Shown: in pieces, positions 1-7,065 of the stretch | Numbering within the stretch: position 1 is the first letter of the stretch | How the letters are laid out: each line of letters begins with the position of its first letter | NCBI GenBank assembly: GCA_958405195.1 | Contig: CATYDM010000047.1 | Span: 1-15,341 of the forward strand | Origin: an uncultured Collinsella sp. | GTDB taxonomy: Bacteria; Actinomycetota; Coriobacteriia; Coriobacteriales; Coriobacteriaceae | Length of the DNA: 15,341 nt | Direction: 5' to 3' | Notes under the pieces: generated by a model | What the model saw: the letters and a program-made list of their open reading frames with translations, nothing else | Databases searched by the model: none | What the model was told of the DNA's origin: nothing | Made by a program: the position numbers and the translations under genes

Positions 1-45
1 AAAAACACGACTTGAAAAACCACCCCGCCCCCACCCACTACATGA

Positions 46-79
46 AAGCGCCCTCAAGCGATTGTGCTTGCGGGCGCTT
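46..79 (-). terminator. Probable terminator after rpoD
   Basis: A long hairpin lies just past the rpoD stop codon. An outer 8-bp stem (46-53 with 72-79) and an inner 5-bp stem (55-59 with 66-70) are separated by one mismatch, with a six-base loop at 60-65. On the minus strand the stem is followed by only a short T stretch, so it is a weak intrinsic terminator or a 3'-end stabilising structure. It sits where the nine-gene operon should end. Positions 1-45 beyond it hold nothing I recognise. Confidence 0.55.
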
Positions 80-88
80 CTTGCTTGA

Positions 89-1438
89 CTAGCTCTCGAT
101 GTAATCTTTGAGCTTGCTGCTGCGGCTGGGATGACGGAGCTTGGCCAGGGTCTTGGACTCGATCTGGCGAATGCGCTCGCGCGTGACACCAAACTCGCGA
201 CCGACCTCCTCGAGCGTGCGGGGATGTCCGTCAACAAGGCCAAAGCGCAGCTCGATAACCTTGCGTTCGCGATCGGCAAGCGAATCGAGCACCTGGGTGA
301 GCTGCTCCTGCAGCATGGAGAAGCTGGCTGCATCGGGCGGAACGATGGCCTGGGAATCCTCGATGAAGTCGCCCAGCTGGGAATCCTCTTCCTCGCCGAT
401 AGGAGTTTCGAGCGACACGGGCTCCTGCGAAATCTTCTGGATCTCGCGGACACGGTCAGCGCTCATGTCCATCTCGGCACCGATCTCCTCGGGGGTCGGG
501 TCGCGGCCCAGGTCCTGGAGGAGCTGGCGCTGCACGCGGACGAGCTTGTTGATGGTCTCGACCATGTGCACAGGAATACGGATGGTACGGGCCTGATCGG
601 CGATAGCGCGCGTAATGGCCTGACGGATCCACCACGTGGCGTACGTGGAGAACTTAAAGCCCTTCTGGTAGTCGAACTTCTCGACAGCACGAATCAGACC
701 GAGGTTGCCCTCCTGGATCAGGTCCAGGAACAGCATGCCGCGACCGACATAGCGCTTGGCGATGGAGACGACCAGACGCAGGTTGGCGCTAATGAGCGCC
801 TGCTTGGCCTCAAGACCGACATTCTCGATACGGGTCAGACGACGCATCTCGGAACGAGTGAGCTCAAGCTCACCCGCCTCGGCGGCCTCGAGCTTCTCAG
901 TGGCTTCGAGACCCGCCTCAATCTTCATAGCCAGATCGACCTCTTCGGAGGCGGTCAGCAGGTCGACCTTACCGATCTCCTTGAGGTACATGCGGACAGG
1001 GTCGCCGGTCAGCATCACCGTGGAGGCGTCGATACCGCGCACGCGCGAACGCGAACGGGACGTGCGCACGGTGCGCTTCTTCTTGCTCTTGGAGGAGCCC
1101 ATCTCGGCATCGGCCTGACGGGCCATCTTGAGCTCGTGATCGTCGAGCGAGCCGGAATCGTGCTCGTCGTCATCACCAAAGTCGTCGGTATCGGTATCGT
1201 TATCGTCATCGTCGACGTCCATGGGAGCGTCGTCGTTACCGCTCGCGGAGATAATCTGGATGCCGCTGTTGCGCAGCGCGGAATACACCGCGGTGAGCTG
1301 CTCATCAGTTACATCGATATCCTTCAGGGCGACCTGAATCTCGTCCTCGGTTACCGAAGTCCTGTTTGAGCCGTTGCCCATGAGCTTTGCAACGTAGGAT
1401 TCCAGCCCAGTACCCGTGCTCTCAGTCTTTTTTGGCAC
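89..1438 (-). CDS. rpoD: RNA polymerase primary sigma factor RpoD/SigA
   Basis: Housekeeping sigma-70 factor; it binds core RNA polymerase and recognises -10 and -35 promoter elements. The 449-residue product shows a region 1.1-like segment (about 28-65), an acidic stretch (71-94), a basic Lys/Arg/Ser stretch (117-135), region 1.2 beginning DPVRMYLKEIG (about 146), region 2 (about 215-285, with FSTYATWWIRQAI), region 3 (about 295-372), and region 4 with a helix-turn-helix (about 405-432, GVTRERIRQIE). I chose the GTG at 1438 because AAGGGAGA (1443-1450) lies at ideal spacing before it; the in-frame ATG at 1453 has no good ribosome binding site and overlaps this one. The gene follows dnaG after 110 nt and may also have its own promoter. 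Identity is certain; the exact start is inferred. Confidence 0.97.
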   Translation of the reverse strand: MPKKTESTGTGLESYVAKLMGNGSNRTSVTEDEIQVALKDIDVTDEQLTAVYSALRNSGIQIISASGNDDAPMDVDDDDNDTDTDDFGDDDEHDSGSLDDHELKMARQADAEMGSSKSKKKRTVRTSRSRSRVRGIDASTVMLTGDPVRMYLKEIGKVDLLTASEEVDLAMKIEAGLEATEKLEAAEAGELELTRSEMRRLTRIENVGLEAKQALISANLRLVVSIAKRYVGRGMLFLDLIQEGNLGLIRAVEKFDYQKGFKFSTYATWWIRQAITRAIADQARTIRIPVHMVETINKLVRVQRQLLQDLGRDPTPEEIGAEMDMSADRVREIQKISQEPVSLETPIGEEEDSQLGDFIEDSQAIVPPDAASFSMLQEQLTQVLDSLADRERKVIELRFGLVDGHPRTLEEVGREFGVTRERIRQIESKTLAKLRHPSRSSKLKDYIES

Positions 1439-1442
1439 AGAT

Positions 1443-1450
1443 TCTCCCTT
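1443..1450 (-). promoter_or_regulatory. Shine-Dalgarno deciding the rpoD GTG start
   Basis: Read on the minus strand this is AAGGGAGA followed by ATCT and then GTG (1438-1436). It is the best ribosome binding site near the start of rpoD. It lies inside the reading frame if translation is taken from the upstream ATG at 1453, so it favours the shorter protein. Confidence 0.7.
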
Positions 1451-1470
1451 CATAGTCCACAGGACTCAAT

Positions 1471-1479
1471 ACTTTAGCA
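1471..1479 (-). promoter_or_regulatory. Candidate extended -10 element upstream of rpoD
   Basis: The minus strand reads TGCTAAAGT, a TGn-extended -10 matching TATAAT at 4 of 6 positions. No convincing -35 box is present at 16-18 bp. The predicted transcript would start near 1464, leaving about 26 nt before the GTG start with the Shine-Dalgarno correctly placed. It lies in the 110-nt dnaG-rpoD gap, the second largest in the operon. Weak evidence. Confidence 0.3.
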
Positions 1480-1548
1480 CACGCAGTGACGTCTATACCC
1501 AAAAAGAGGTCTGGATATAGGCGAGAATACGCTGGTTGACCACAACAT

Positions 1549-3663
1549 CTAGGCCTGATCGGCGCCCGCAGTCTCCAAACCGATCAAACGGAACGGGTCG
1601 GCCACGCCGCCAATCGACTTTTCGAGCTCGCGCTGACGCTGCGTGTCCTGCACCGCCTGCATGGTCAGCACGCGCCGCGCCTCGTCATCGAGCGAATGGT
1701 CCTGGCGCAGCTTGGCCTGTGCGGAGCGCATGCGGCGCTTGATGGTGTAGAGCTCGAGCGTGTCAAGCATAAAGACGATGTTCGTCTCGGTGGGGTGCTT
1801 GCTCGTCGCCGAGATGCGTCCGGCACTGACAAGCGATGCCGCCTCAGGACATACCGCACGCGCCGCATCCATGCAGGCCGCAGGATCGGTGCCCGGGGGC
1901 GCCGCCAGTACGGCCCATGCAATCGACTCGTGACGCGGGTCGACCCAATCGATGGAGCAGATACGATCGGCATACGAACGGAACAAGTCGGGGTAGCTGG
2001 TGAGCATCGTCAGCAGCTCGCGCTCCCCCGCCAGCGACTTCCGCTCCAGATCGGTGAGCACGATCGGCATCGCCGGAGCTGCGGGGCCAGCCGAAGCATC
2101 GGCAACCGAAGTCGCACCATCCATCCCTGCCGGCACATCAATCGGAGGCAGGTCGTCGGCAGCCTCTACCGGCGCGGCGCCATAGGCGTCGAGCGGGACG
2201 TAGTCGTACGGCTCCTCCTCGACCGGCGCAGAGACTGACGGCGTCGCGCCCGACGCCCAAGCGCCGTGAGGCGCCCCTTGCGAACCAGACGCCCGACCGC
2301 CTGCGTTTCCAGAGCGCTCGGCCCGTGCCCTCTGGCGCTCATAGTTCTGCTCACGGCGGCGCTCCGCATCCTCGCGCTTGGCGACATCGCGAAAAACGCG
2401 GCCCGAGCTCGCGCGCACGGTCTCAAGGTCCAAACCCAACAGGTCGGCAATCTGGATAAAGTACGTGTCGATCATGTAGCTGTCACGCAGCGGATAGATA
2501 AGCGTCAGAGCATCTTCCAGCGCCTTGGCGCGACCGCCCGGCGTGGTAATATCGCTCGACTCCTGCAGCGAACGGTACACGAAGTCCATGAGCGGCTCGG
2601 CGGCGTCAATGCGCTTCTGCAGTTCCTCTCCGCCGTGCGCTGTGATGAACTCCATGGGATCGTTGCCGTCGGGCAGCACCACGCAGCGAAGGTCCATCGA
2701 ATCCTGCTCGATAAACTGAATCGCGCGTCGTGCGGCCTTTTGGCCGGCGGCGTCGCCATCGAACATATATACAATGCGCTTGGCAAAACGGGTGAGCGTC
2801 TTAACATGATGTTCCGTCAGCGCCGTACCAAGCGTGGCGACAACGTTTTTGATCCCCGCCTCCCAGCAGGCGATGCAGTCGGTATAGCCCTCAACCACGA
2901 TGGCGGTATTTTGCGCGACGATAAACTCCTTGGCCCAGTTAAAGCCATAGAGGTTTCTCTTTTTATGGAACACGCTCGTCTCGGCGGTGTTGAGGTACTT
3001 AGGCTGACCGTCACCCATGATGCGCCCGCCAAAGGCGATGTTATGCCCCTGCTCATCAAAAATAGGAAACATCACGCGGTCGTAAAAGCGGTCGGCAAGC
3101 TGTCCGCGCCCGCGGCTGACAGCCACGTTGGCGTCGATCATCTCCTGCGGGGTAAAGCCCGCCTGCGACAGATGAGCCACCAACATGTTGCGACCCGGTG
3201 CAAAGCCCAGACAGTAACGGCGACAGACATCGCCGCCCATACCGCGGCTGGCAAAGTACTCACGCGGCCGGCCGTCCTTACCGCGCATGAGCATGGTGTG
3301 GTAGAACTGAGCCGTCTCGGCGCATAGGTCGTAGATGCGAGCACGCTTGGTGCCACGCTCGCGACGGGCGCCGGTATCGTGTAGCTCAATGCCGGCACGA
3401 TCGGCAAGGTAGCGTATCGACTCGGGAAAGCTCAGGTTTTCGCGCTTCATAATATAGGTGAAGACGTCGCCGCCCTCACCACAGCCAAAGCAATGCCAAA
3501 CCTGCGTGGCAGGGATAATGTGAAACGAGGGGGTCTTTTCGCCGTGAAAGGGGCAGCAGCCCCAAAACTCATGGCCTCGGGGCTTGAGCTCAACCGTTTC
3601 CTGCACGATGGCGACCAGGTCGGACGCAGCGCGTACCTGGTCTTTCTCCTCATCGCTAATCAC
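1549..3663 (-). CDS. dnaG: DNA primase DnaG
   Basis: Synthesises RNA primers for the replication fork and works with the DnaB helicase. The 704-residue protein has the N-terminal CHC2 zinc-binding domain (C37, H40, C58, C61), the primase core (about 100-250), and a TOPRIM domain with VVEGYTD (E258) and FDGDAAG (D302, D304) for metal binding and catalysis. A basic Arg/Glu-rich stretch (425-450) leads into a low-complexity Ala/Gly/Pro linker (about 450-535). The C-terminal helicase-interaction domain is at about 540-690. Length is somewhat above typical primases because of the linker. The GTG start at 3663 overlaps the ribF stop by 8 nt and is preceded by GGGGGTGA with six bases of spacing, implying translational coupling. 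rpoD follows, as in many bacterial macromolecular-synthesis operons. Confidence 0.97.
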   Translation of the reverse strand: MISDEEKDQVRAASDLVAIVQETVELKPRGHEFWGCCPFHGEKTPSFHIIPATQVWHCFGCGEGGDVFTYIMKRENLSFPESIRYLADRAGIELHDTGARRERGTKRARIYDLCAETAQFYHTMLMRGKDGRPREYFASRGMGGDVCRRYCLGFAPGRNMLVAHLSQAGFTPQEMIDANVAVSRGRGQLADRFYDRVMFPIFDEQGHNIAFGGRIMGDGQPKYLNTAETSVFHKKRNLYGFNWAKEFIVAQNTAIVVEGYTDCIACWEAGIKNVVATLGTALTEHHVKTLTRFAKRIVYMFDGDAAGQKAARRAIQFIEQDSMDLRCVVLPDGNDPMEFITAHGGEELQKRIDAAEPLMDFVYRSLQESSDITTPGGRAKALEDALTLIYPLRDSYMIDTYFIQIADLLGLDLETVRASSGRVFRDVAKREDAERRREQNYERQRARAERSGNAGGRASGSQGAPHGAWASGATPSVSAPVEEEPYDYVPLDAYGAAPVEAADDLPPIDVPAGMDGATSVADASAGPAAPAMPIVLTDLERKSLAGERELLTMLTSYPDLFRSYADRICSIDWVDPRHESIAWAVLAAPPGTDPAACMDAARAVCPEAASLVSAGRISATSKHPTETNIVFMLDTLELYTIKRRMRSAQAKLRQDHSLDDEARRVLTMQAVQDTQRQRELEKSIGGVADPFRLIGLETAGADQA

Positions 3664-4663
3664 GGATGCTCACCCCCTGCTCACCCAAGTTGTGGCGAAT
3701 ATCGTCAATATTACCCTCGACGGTCGCGATCAACTCGTCCAGCGAATCGAACGCGCGCGACGGGCGCAGCCAGCGCGTAAACGCCAGCGAGACGGACGCA
3801 CCGTACAAGTCGCCCGCGTACCCAATCAGATTAGCCTCCAGATGCGCCGAGGCGGCATCGTCGGCATACGTCGGCGGCAGGCCCACGTTAACGGCAGCGG
3901 GCCACACGGTATCGTCGACCAGCACAAGGCCCTCGTAAACGCCATCGGCAGGCACCTGAATGCCCTCGGGCACCTGAATGTTTGCCGTGGGAAAGCCCAT
4001 GTCAGAGCCCTGATGACGGCCACCGGCGACCACGCCGCGCAGCATGTACGGACGACCGAGCAGTTCGGTGGCAAGCTCAACATGGCCCTGGCGCAGTTCC
4101 TGGCGAATACGGGTGGCGCAGATCGTCTGGCCATCAACGCACAGCAGCTCGTGGCCATAGACATCAACACCGCGCTCGGCACCCCATACCTGCATCTCGG
4201 CAACGCCCGAAGCTCCGCCATGGCCGAGTCTAAAGTCGCTGCCCACGCGAATCGAGCGGATGTCGACAACGCGCGACAGCAGCGAGAGAAAACCGACATG
4301 ATCGAGTGCCGCCACCGCGGGCGTAAAAGGAACGGCAACAACCGCATCGACCCCGGTGAGAGCCAGGGCATGCAGGCGGTCGGCCGTCGTCATCAGTTTT
4401 TGAGCGGGCGAAGGACTCACCACGATGTCCGGATCGGGATCGAAGGTGACAACAACTGCGAGGCAGTTATGGGCACGGGCGTCGCGAACCACCGCGTCAA
4501 TAAGTTCGCGGTGTCCCCGATGCACGCCATCGAACACGCCGATGCCAATCGAGGCAGCACCTAAACGCCCGCACCCATCAAACGCGGCGGCGGGAACGAT
4601 GCGCGCCTCGCCCGACTCGCCCGCGAAAAAGATACGCGCGAGCTCGTGGGGGGCCAGCATCAT
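3656..4663 (-). CDS. ribF: Bifunctional riboflavin kinase / FAD synthetase RibF
   Basis: Phosphorylates riboflavin to FMN and adenylylates FMN to FAD in the cytoplasm. In 335 residues, the N-terminal FMN adenylyltransferase domain carries the nucleotidyltransferase signature GVFDGVHRGH (42-51) and an ICATRIR motif (181-187; the common form is ISSTxIR). The C-terminal riboflavin kinase domain (about 200-330) carries GFPTANI (223-229) and NVGLPPT (259-265). Two consecutive ATG codons (4663 and 4660) can start translation. GGCGGTG sits 4 nt before the first and 7 nt before the second, so the second is equally possible. The first ATG overlaps the truB stop as ATGA. The truB-ribF order is common, but here dnaG rather than rpsO follows. 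Confidence 0.96.
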   Translation of the reverse strand: MMLAPHELARIFFAGESGEARIVPAAAFDGCGRLGAASIGIGVFDGVHRGHRELIDAVVRDARAHNCLAVVVTFDPDPDIVVSPSPAQKLMTTADRLHALALTGVDAVVAVPFTPAVAALDHVGFLSLLSRVVDIRSIRVGSDFRLGHGGASGVAEMQVWGAERGVDVYGHELLCVDGQTICATRIRQELRQGHVELATELLGRPYMLRGVVAGGRHQGSDMGFPTANIQVPEGIQVPADGVYEGLVLVDDTVWPAAVNVGLPPTYADDAASAHLEANLIGYAGDLYGASVSLAFTRWLRPSRAFDSLDELIATVEGNIDDIRHNLGEQGVSIRD

Positions 4664-5592
4664 CGAACACCGCCAATTGTCTGCGGAAACACGTGCTCCA
4701 TCACAAAGCGACCGTCCTCAATGCGGGCAAGCGCCTTGAGCCCACCATCGAGCACCAGCGCAAACGGCGCCTTCGAAGCATCGAAGTCGATAAGCGCGCG
4801 GTCAACGGGAATGCGCCTGCCGCAGAGCAGGTCATCGGCAAGGTTGCCCGGCAAGTCGACACGCGTGGCGCCCAGGGCCGCGATGGGGTCCAACGCAAAG
4901 CCAGTCGCAGACTCGGGAGAAAGTTCCTCCACCGCATGGCAGACGCCAATGGAAACCACGCCGGATGCCGTCCGGCGTAGCGCGGAAATGTGTGCGGCGC
5001 TATCGCACGCACGACCCAAATCACGAGCGAGCGCGCGGATATAGGTGCCCTTGCTCACCGAAAATGCCACGGTCCAAACACAAGCATCGCCCTCGCCGCT
5101 CATGGCGATCAGATCGGCGGCATACACCTCGACGGGACGCGGGGGCAGGTCAACGGCATTGCCATCACGAGCAGACTTGTACGCGCGAACGCCGTTGACC
5201 GAGATGGCCGAGAACGCCGGCGGGACCTGCATCTGCGGCCCCAGCATGGCAGCCAGCTGTTCACGGGCGTAGGCCATGTCGTGCAGCTCGGGGGCAACGG
5301 AAACGGTGCGAACGGCCTCGCCCTCCGCATCGTCGGTATTAGTCTCGACACCAAACGAAATGTCGGCGACGTAGCTTTTCGTGTCGAGGGTGAGCATGCC
5401 CAGCAGACGCGTGGCCTGACCCACGCCCACAACCATGACGCCGGATGCCATGGGGTCGAGCGTGCCGGCATGACCGACGCGCCGCTCATGGAGGGCGCGA
5501 CGGCATTGTGAGACCACGTCGTGGGACGTGCAGCCCACCGGCTTATCGACGGCGAGCAGCATATTCAATTGAGAAGGCGTACGACGAGCCAT
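4660..5592 (-). CDS. truB: tRNA pseudouridine(55) synthase TruB
   Basis: Converts U55 of the tRNA T-loop to pseudouridine. The 310-residue protein has the family N-terminus LLAVDKPVGCTSHDVV (12-27) and the catalytic motif GHAGTLDPMASG (40-51), with D46 as the catalytic aspartate. Ser/Gly and Tyr-Ile-Arg elements typical of the core follow (KGTYIRALARDLG). A C-terminal PUA-like region is probable from about 240 on. The ATG at 5592 lies 15 nt after the stop of the DHH gene with GGATGGT just upstream. An internal ATG two residues before AVDKP is possible but has no visible ribosome binding site. The stop codon overlaps the ribF ATG by 4 nt. Confidence 0.96.
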   Translation of the reverse strand: MARRTPSQLNMLLAVDKPVGCTSHDVVSQCRRALHERRVGHAGTLDPMASGVMVVGVGQATRLLGMLTLDTKSYVADISFGVETNTDDAEGEAVRTVSVAPELHDMAYAREQLAAMLGPQMQVPPAFSAISVNGVRAYKSARDGNAVDLPPRPVEVYAADLIAMSGEGDACVWTVAFSVSKGTYIRALARDLGRACDSAAHISALRRTASGVVSIGVCHAVEELSPESATGFALDPIAALGATRVDLPGNLADDLLCGRRIPVDRALIDFDASKAPFALVLDGGLKALARIEDGRFVMEHVFPQTIGGVR

Positions 5593-5607
5593 GTACCATC
5601 CAAAAAG

Positions 5608-6651
5608 TTAAAGCTCGACGGTCACCGAAGCGGGATCCTCCCCCACCAGCTCGGCCAGCATGGGAAGTGCCACGGCAAGCGTCTCGCGAATCGTTCCGTT
5701 GTTGGTAAAGCCGGCGGCGGCATGATGCCCGCCACCGCCAAAGTTGGCAGCGATGTCGGACACATCGAGGTCACCCTTGGAGCGCAGGTTGCCGCGCACC
5801 TTGGTATCGCCGTCGATGCCCTTTAAGAACAGACATACCTCGACGCCCATTACCGAACGCACCACATCGACCAGACCGTCACATTCATCCGAGGTGACGC
5901 CGCAGGCCTCAAGGTCGCTCTGGAAGGCATAGCTATACGCCACGCGCCCGTGCGCGACCGTCTTAATACGGCCCATGACAATGGACTTGAGGTGCAAAAA
6001 CTCGACGCGCATGCTCTGATAGACCTCGAGCGCGACACGAGCCGGATCGGCACCATGTGCTACCAGGCGCGAAGCGGCGTGGAACGCGGCAGCATCGGCA
6101 TTCTGGTACTGGAAACGACCGGTGTCGGTCACCAAGCCGCACAGCAAGCAAGTCGCAACGCCATCACGGGCGACAATGCCGCAATTATCCAAGAAACGGT
6201 CGATGATCATGGCGCAGGCCGCGGCATCGACACGCCTCAGGCTCAGCTCGGCAAACTCCTCGCGCGCCGGATGGTGATCGAAGCACACCACATGCTTGGA
6301 GCGGCGAAGTACCTCGGCCGAGTTGTTGAGGCGCTCGACGACCGGCACATCCACCGAGATAAACAGGTCCGGATTGCCGGTGTACGCAGATGCGGGCGCC
6401 AAGCGATCGGCGCCCTCCATAAAGCGGTAGATGCGCGGCACCGGATCATCGTCTGCCAGCAGCAGCGCAATGTCCTTGTTGGGGAAAAACTTCATAAGCG
6501 ATAAGCCCAGGCCCAGCACGGAGCCCAGGGCGTCACCATCGGGAGACGTATGTCCCGAAATCGCAATGGAGGACGCACCCTCGATGAGCTCGAGGATGCG
6601 TCGCGTAATATCTGCAGACTCGCCAGCGGCGAGATCAGCGGAATTAGTCAT
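5608..6651 (-). CDS. nrnA: DHH/DHHA1 phosphoesterase (NrnA-like nanoRNase / pAp phosphatase)
   Basis: Manganese-dependent phosphoesterase of the NrnA group, which degrades 2-5-mer RNAs and in several species dephosphorylates 3'-phosphoadenosine 5'-phosphate. The 347-residue protein carries the family motifs in order: GHTSPDGDALGS (33-44; H34, D38, D40), the SVDVP aspartate (D101), the DHH triad (125-127), TDTGRF (175-180; D176), and the C-terminal DHHA1 glycine-rich GGGGHHAAAGF (305-315). No extra domains are seen, so it is not RecJ or a membrane-bound GdpP. The ATG at 6651 overlaps the rbfA stop by 8 nt and has AGGAGG upstream. Position between rbfA and truB is usual for this family. Exact substrate (nanoRNA, pAp or both) cannot be told from sequence. 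Confidence 0.92.
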   Translation of the reverse strand: MTNSADLAAGESADITRRILELIEGASSIAISGHTSPDGDALGSVLGLGLSLMKFFPNKDIALLLADDDPVPRIYRFMEGADRLAPASAYTGNPDLFISVDVPVVERLNNSAEVLRRSKHVVCFDHHPAREEFAELSLRRVDAAACAMIIDRFLDNCGIVARDGVATCLLCGLVTDTGRFQYQNADAAAFHAASRLVAHGADPARVALEVYQSMRVEFLHLKSIVMGRIKTVAHGRVAYSYAFQSDLEACGVTSDECDGLVDVVRSVMGVEVCLFLKGIDGDTKVRGNLRSKGDLDVSDIAANFGGGGHHAAAGFTNNGTIRETLAVALPMLAELVGEDPASVTVEL

Positions 6652-7054
6652 CTAAAGCTGCCTCCTGGGCGGCATCCGCTATGGGATAGCCGTCCTCGTC
6701 CTTTTCGATCGCCAGCGTGGCCGGAACGTTTTCCAGCGCTCGCGTGATGCGCTCGGCCTCATCGGTCGAGCGATCGATGCGAAAATCGAGCTCGGGCGTG
6801 ACACGCCAATCGAGCGAGCGAGCCAACAGGCTGCGAATACGGCCCTTGGCGCTGGCGAGCGCCTCCATGACCTCGTCGTAGCGGCTCGCATCGCACGACA
6901 CGTACACGCGCGCGAACGAACGGTCCACCGCGACCTCGACCGCAGTCAGGGTGACCAGGTCGAGGCGCGGATCGGAAACCTCAAAGAGCAGGATATAACC
7001 GAGCTTCTCGCGAAGCTGCTCGCCCAGTCGGCGGGTTGCCTGCGTTTGCTTCAT
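6644..7054 (-). CDS. rbfA: 30S ribosome-binding factor RbfA
   Basis: Small KH-fold protein that binds the immature 30S subunit and helps 16S rRNA 5'-end maturation, especially in the cold. The 136-residue length is normal. Visible family features are the N-terminal helix with RRLGEQLREKLGYILLFEV, the DPRLDLVTLTAVEV strand, the SFARVYVS strand, and WRVTPELDFRIDRSTDEAERI near residues 89-109. The acidic C-terminal tail (EDEDGYP onward) is poorly conserved in the family. The ATG at 7054 follows infB by 11 nt with GGGGGT six bases upstream. The infB-rbfA pairing supports the call. Confidence 0.94.
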   Translation of the reverse strand: MKQTQATRRLGEQLREKLGYILLFEVSDPRLDLVTLTAVEVAVDRSFARVYVSCDASRYDEVMEALASAKGRIRSLLARSLDWRVTPELDFRIDRSTDEAERITRALENVPATLAIEKDEDGYPIADAAQEAALDD

Positions 7055-7065
7055 AGCGCTACCCC

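Noticed and set aside
131..1369. Plus-strand open frame antisense to rpoD
   Set aside because: Shadow of rpoD; no recognisable domain, and the sigma factor is unmistakable.
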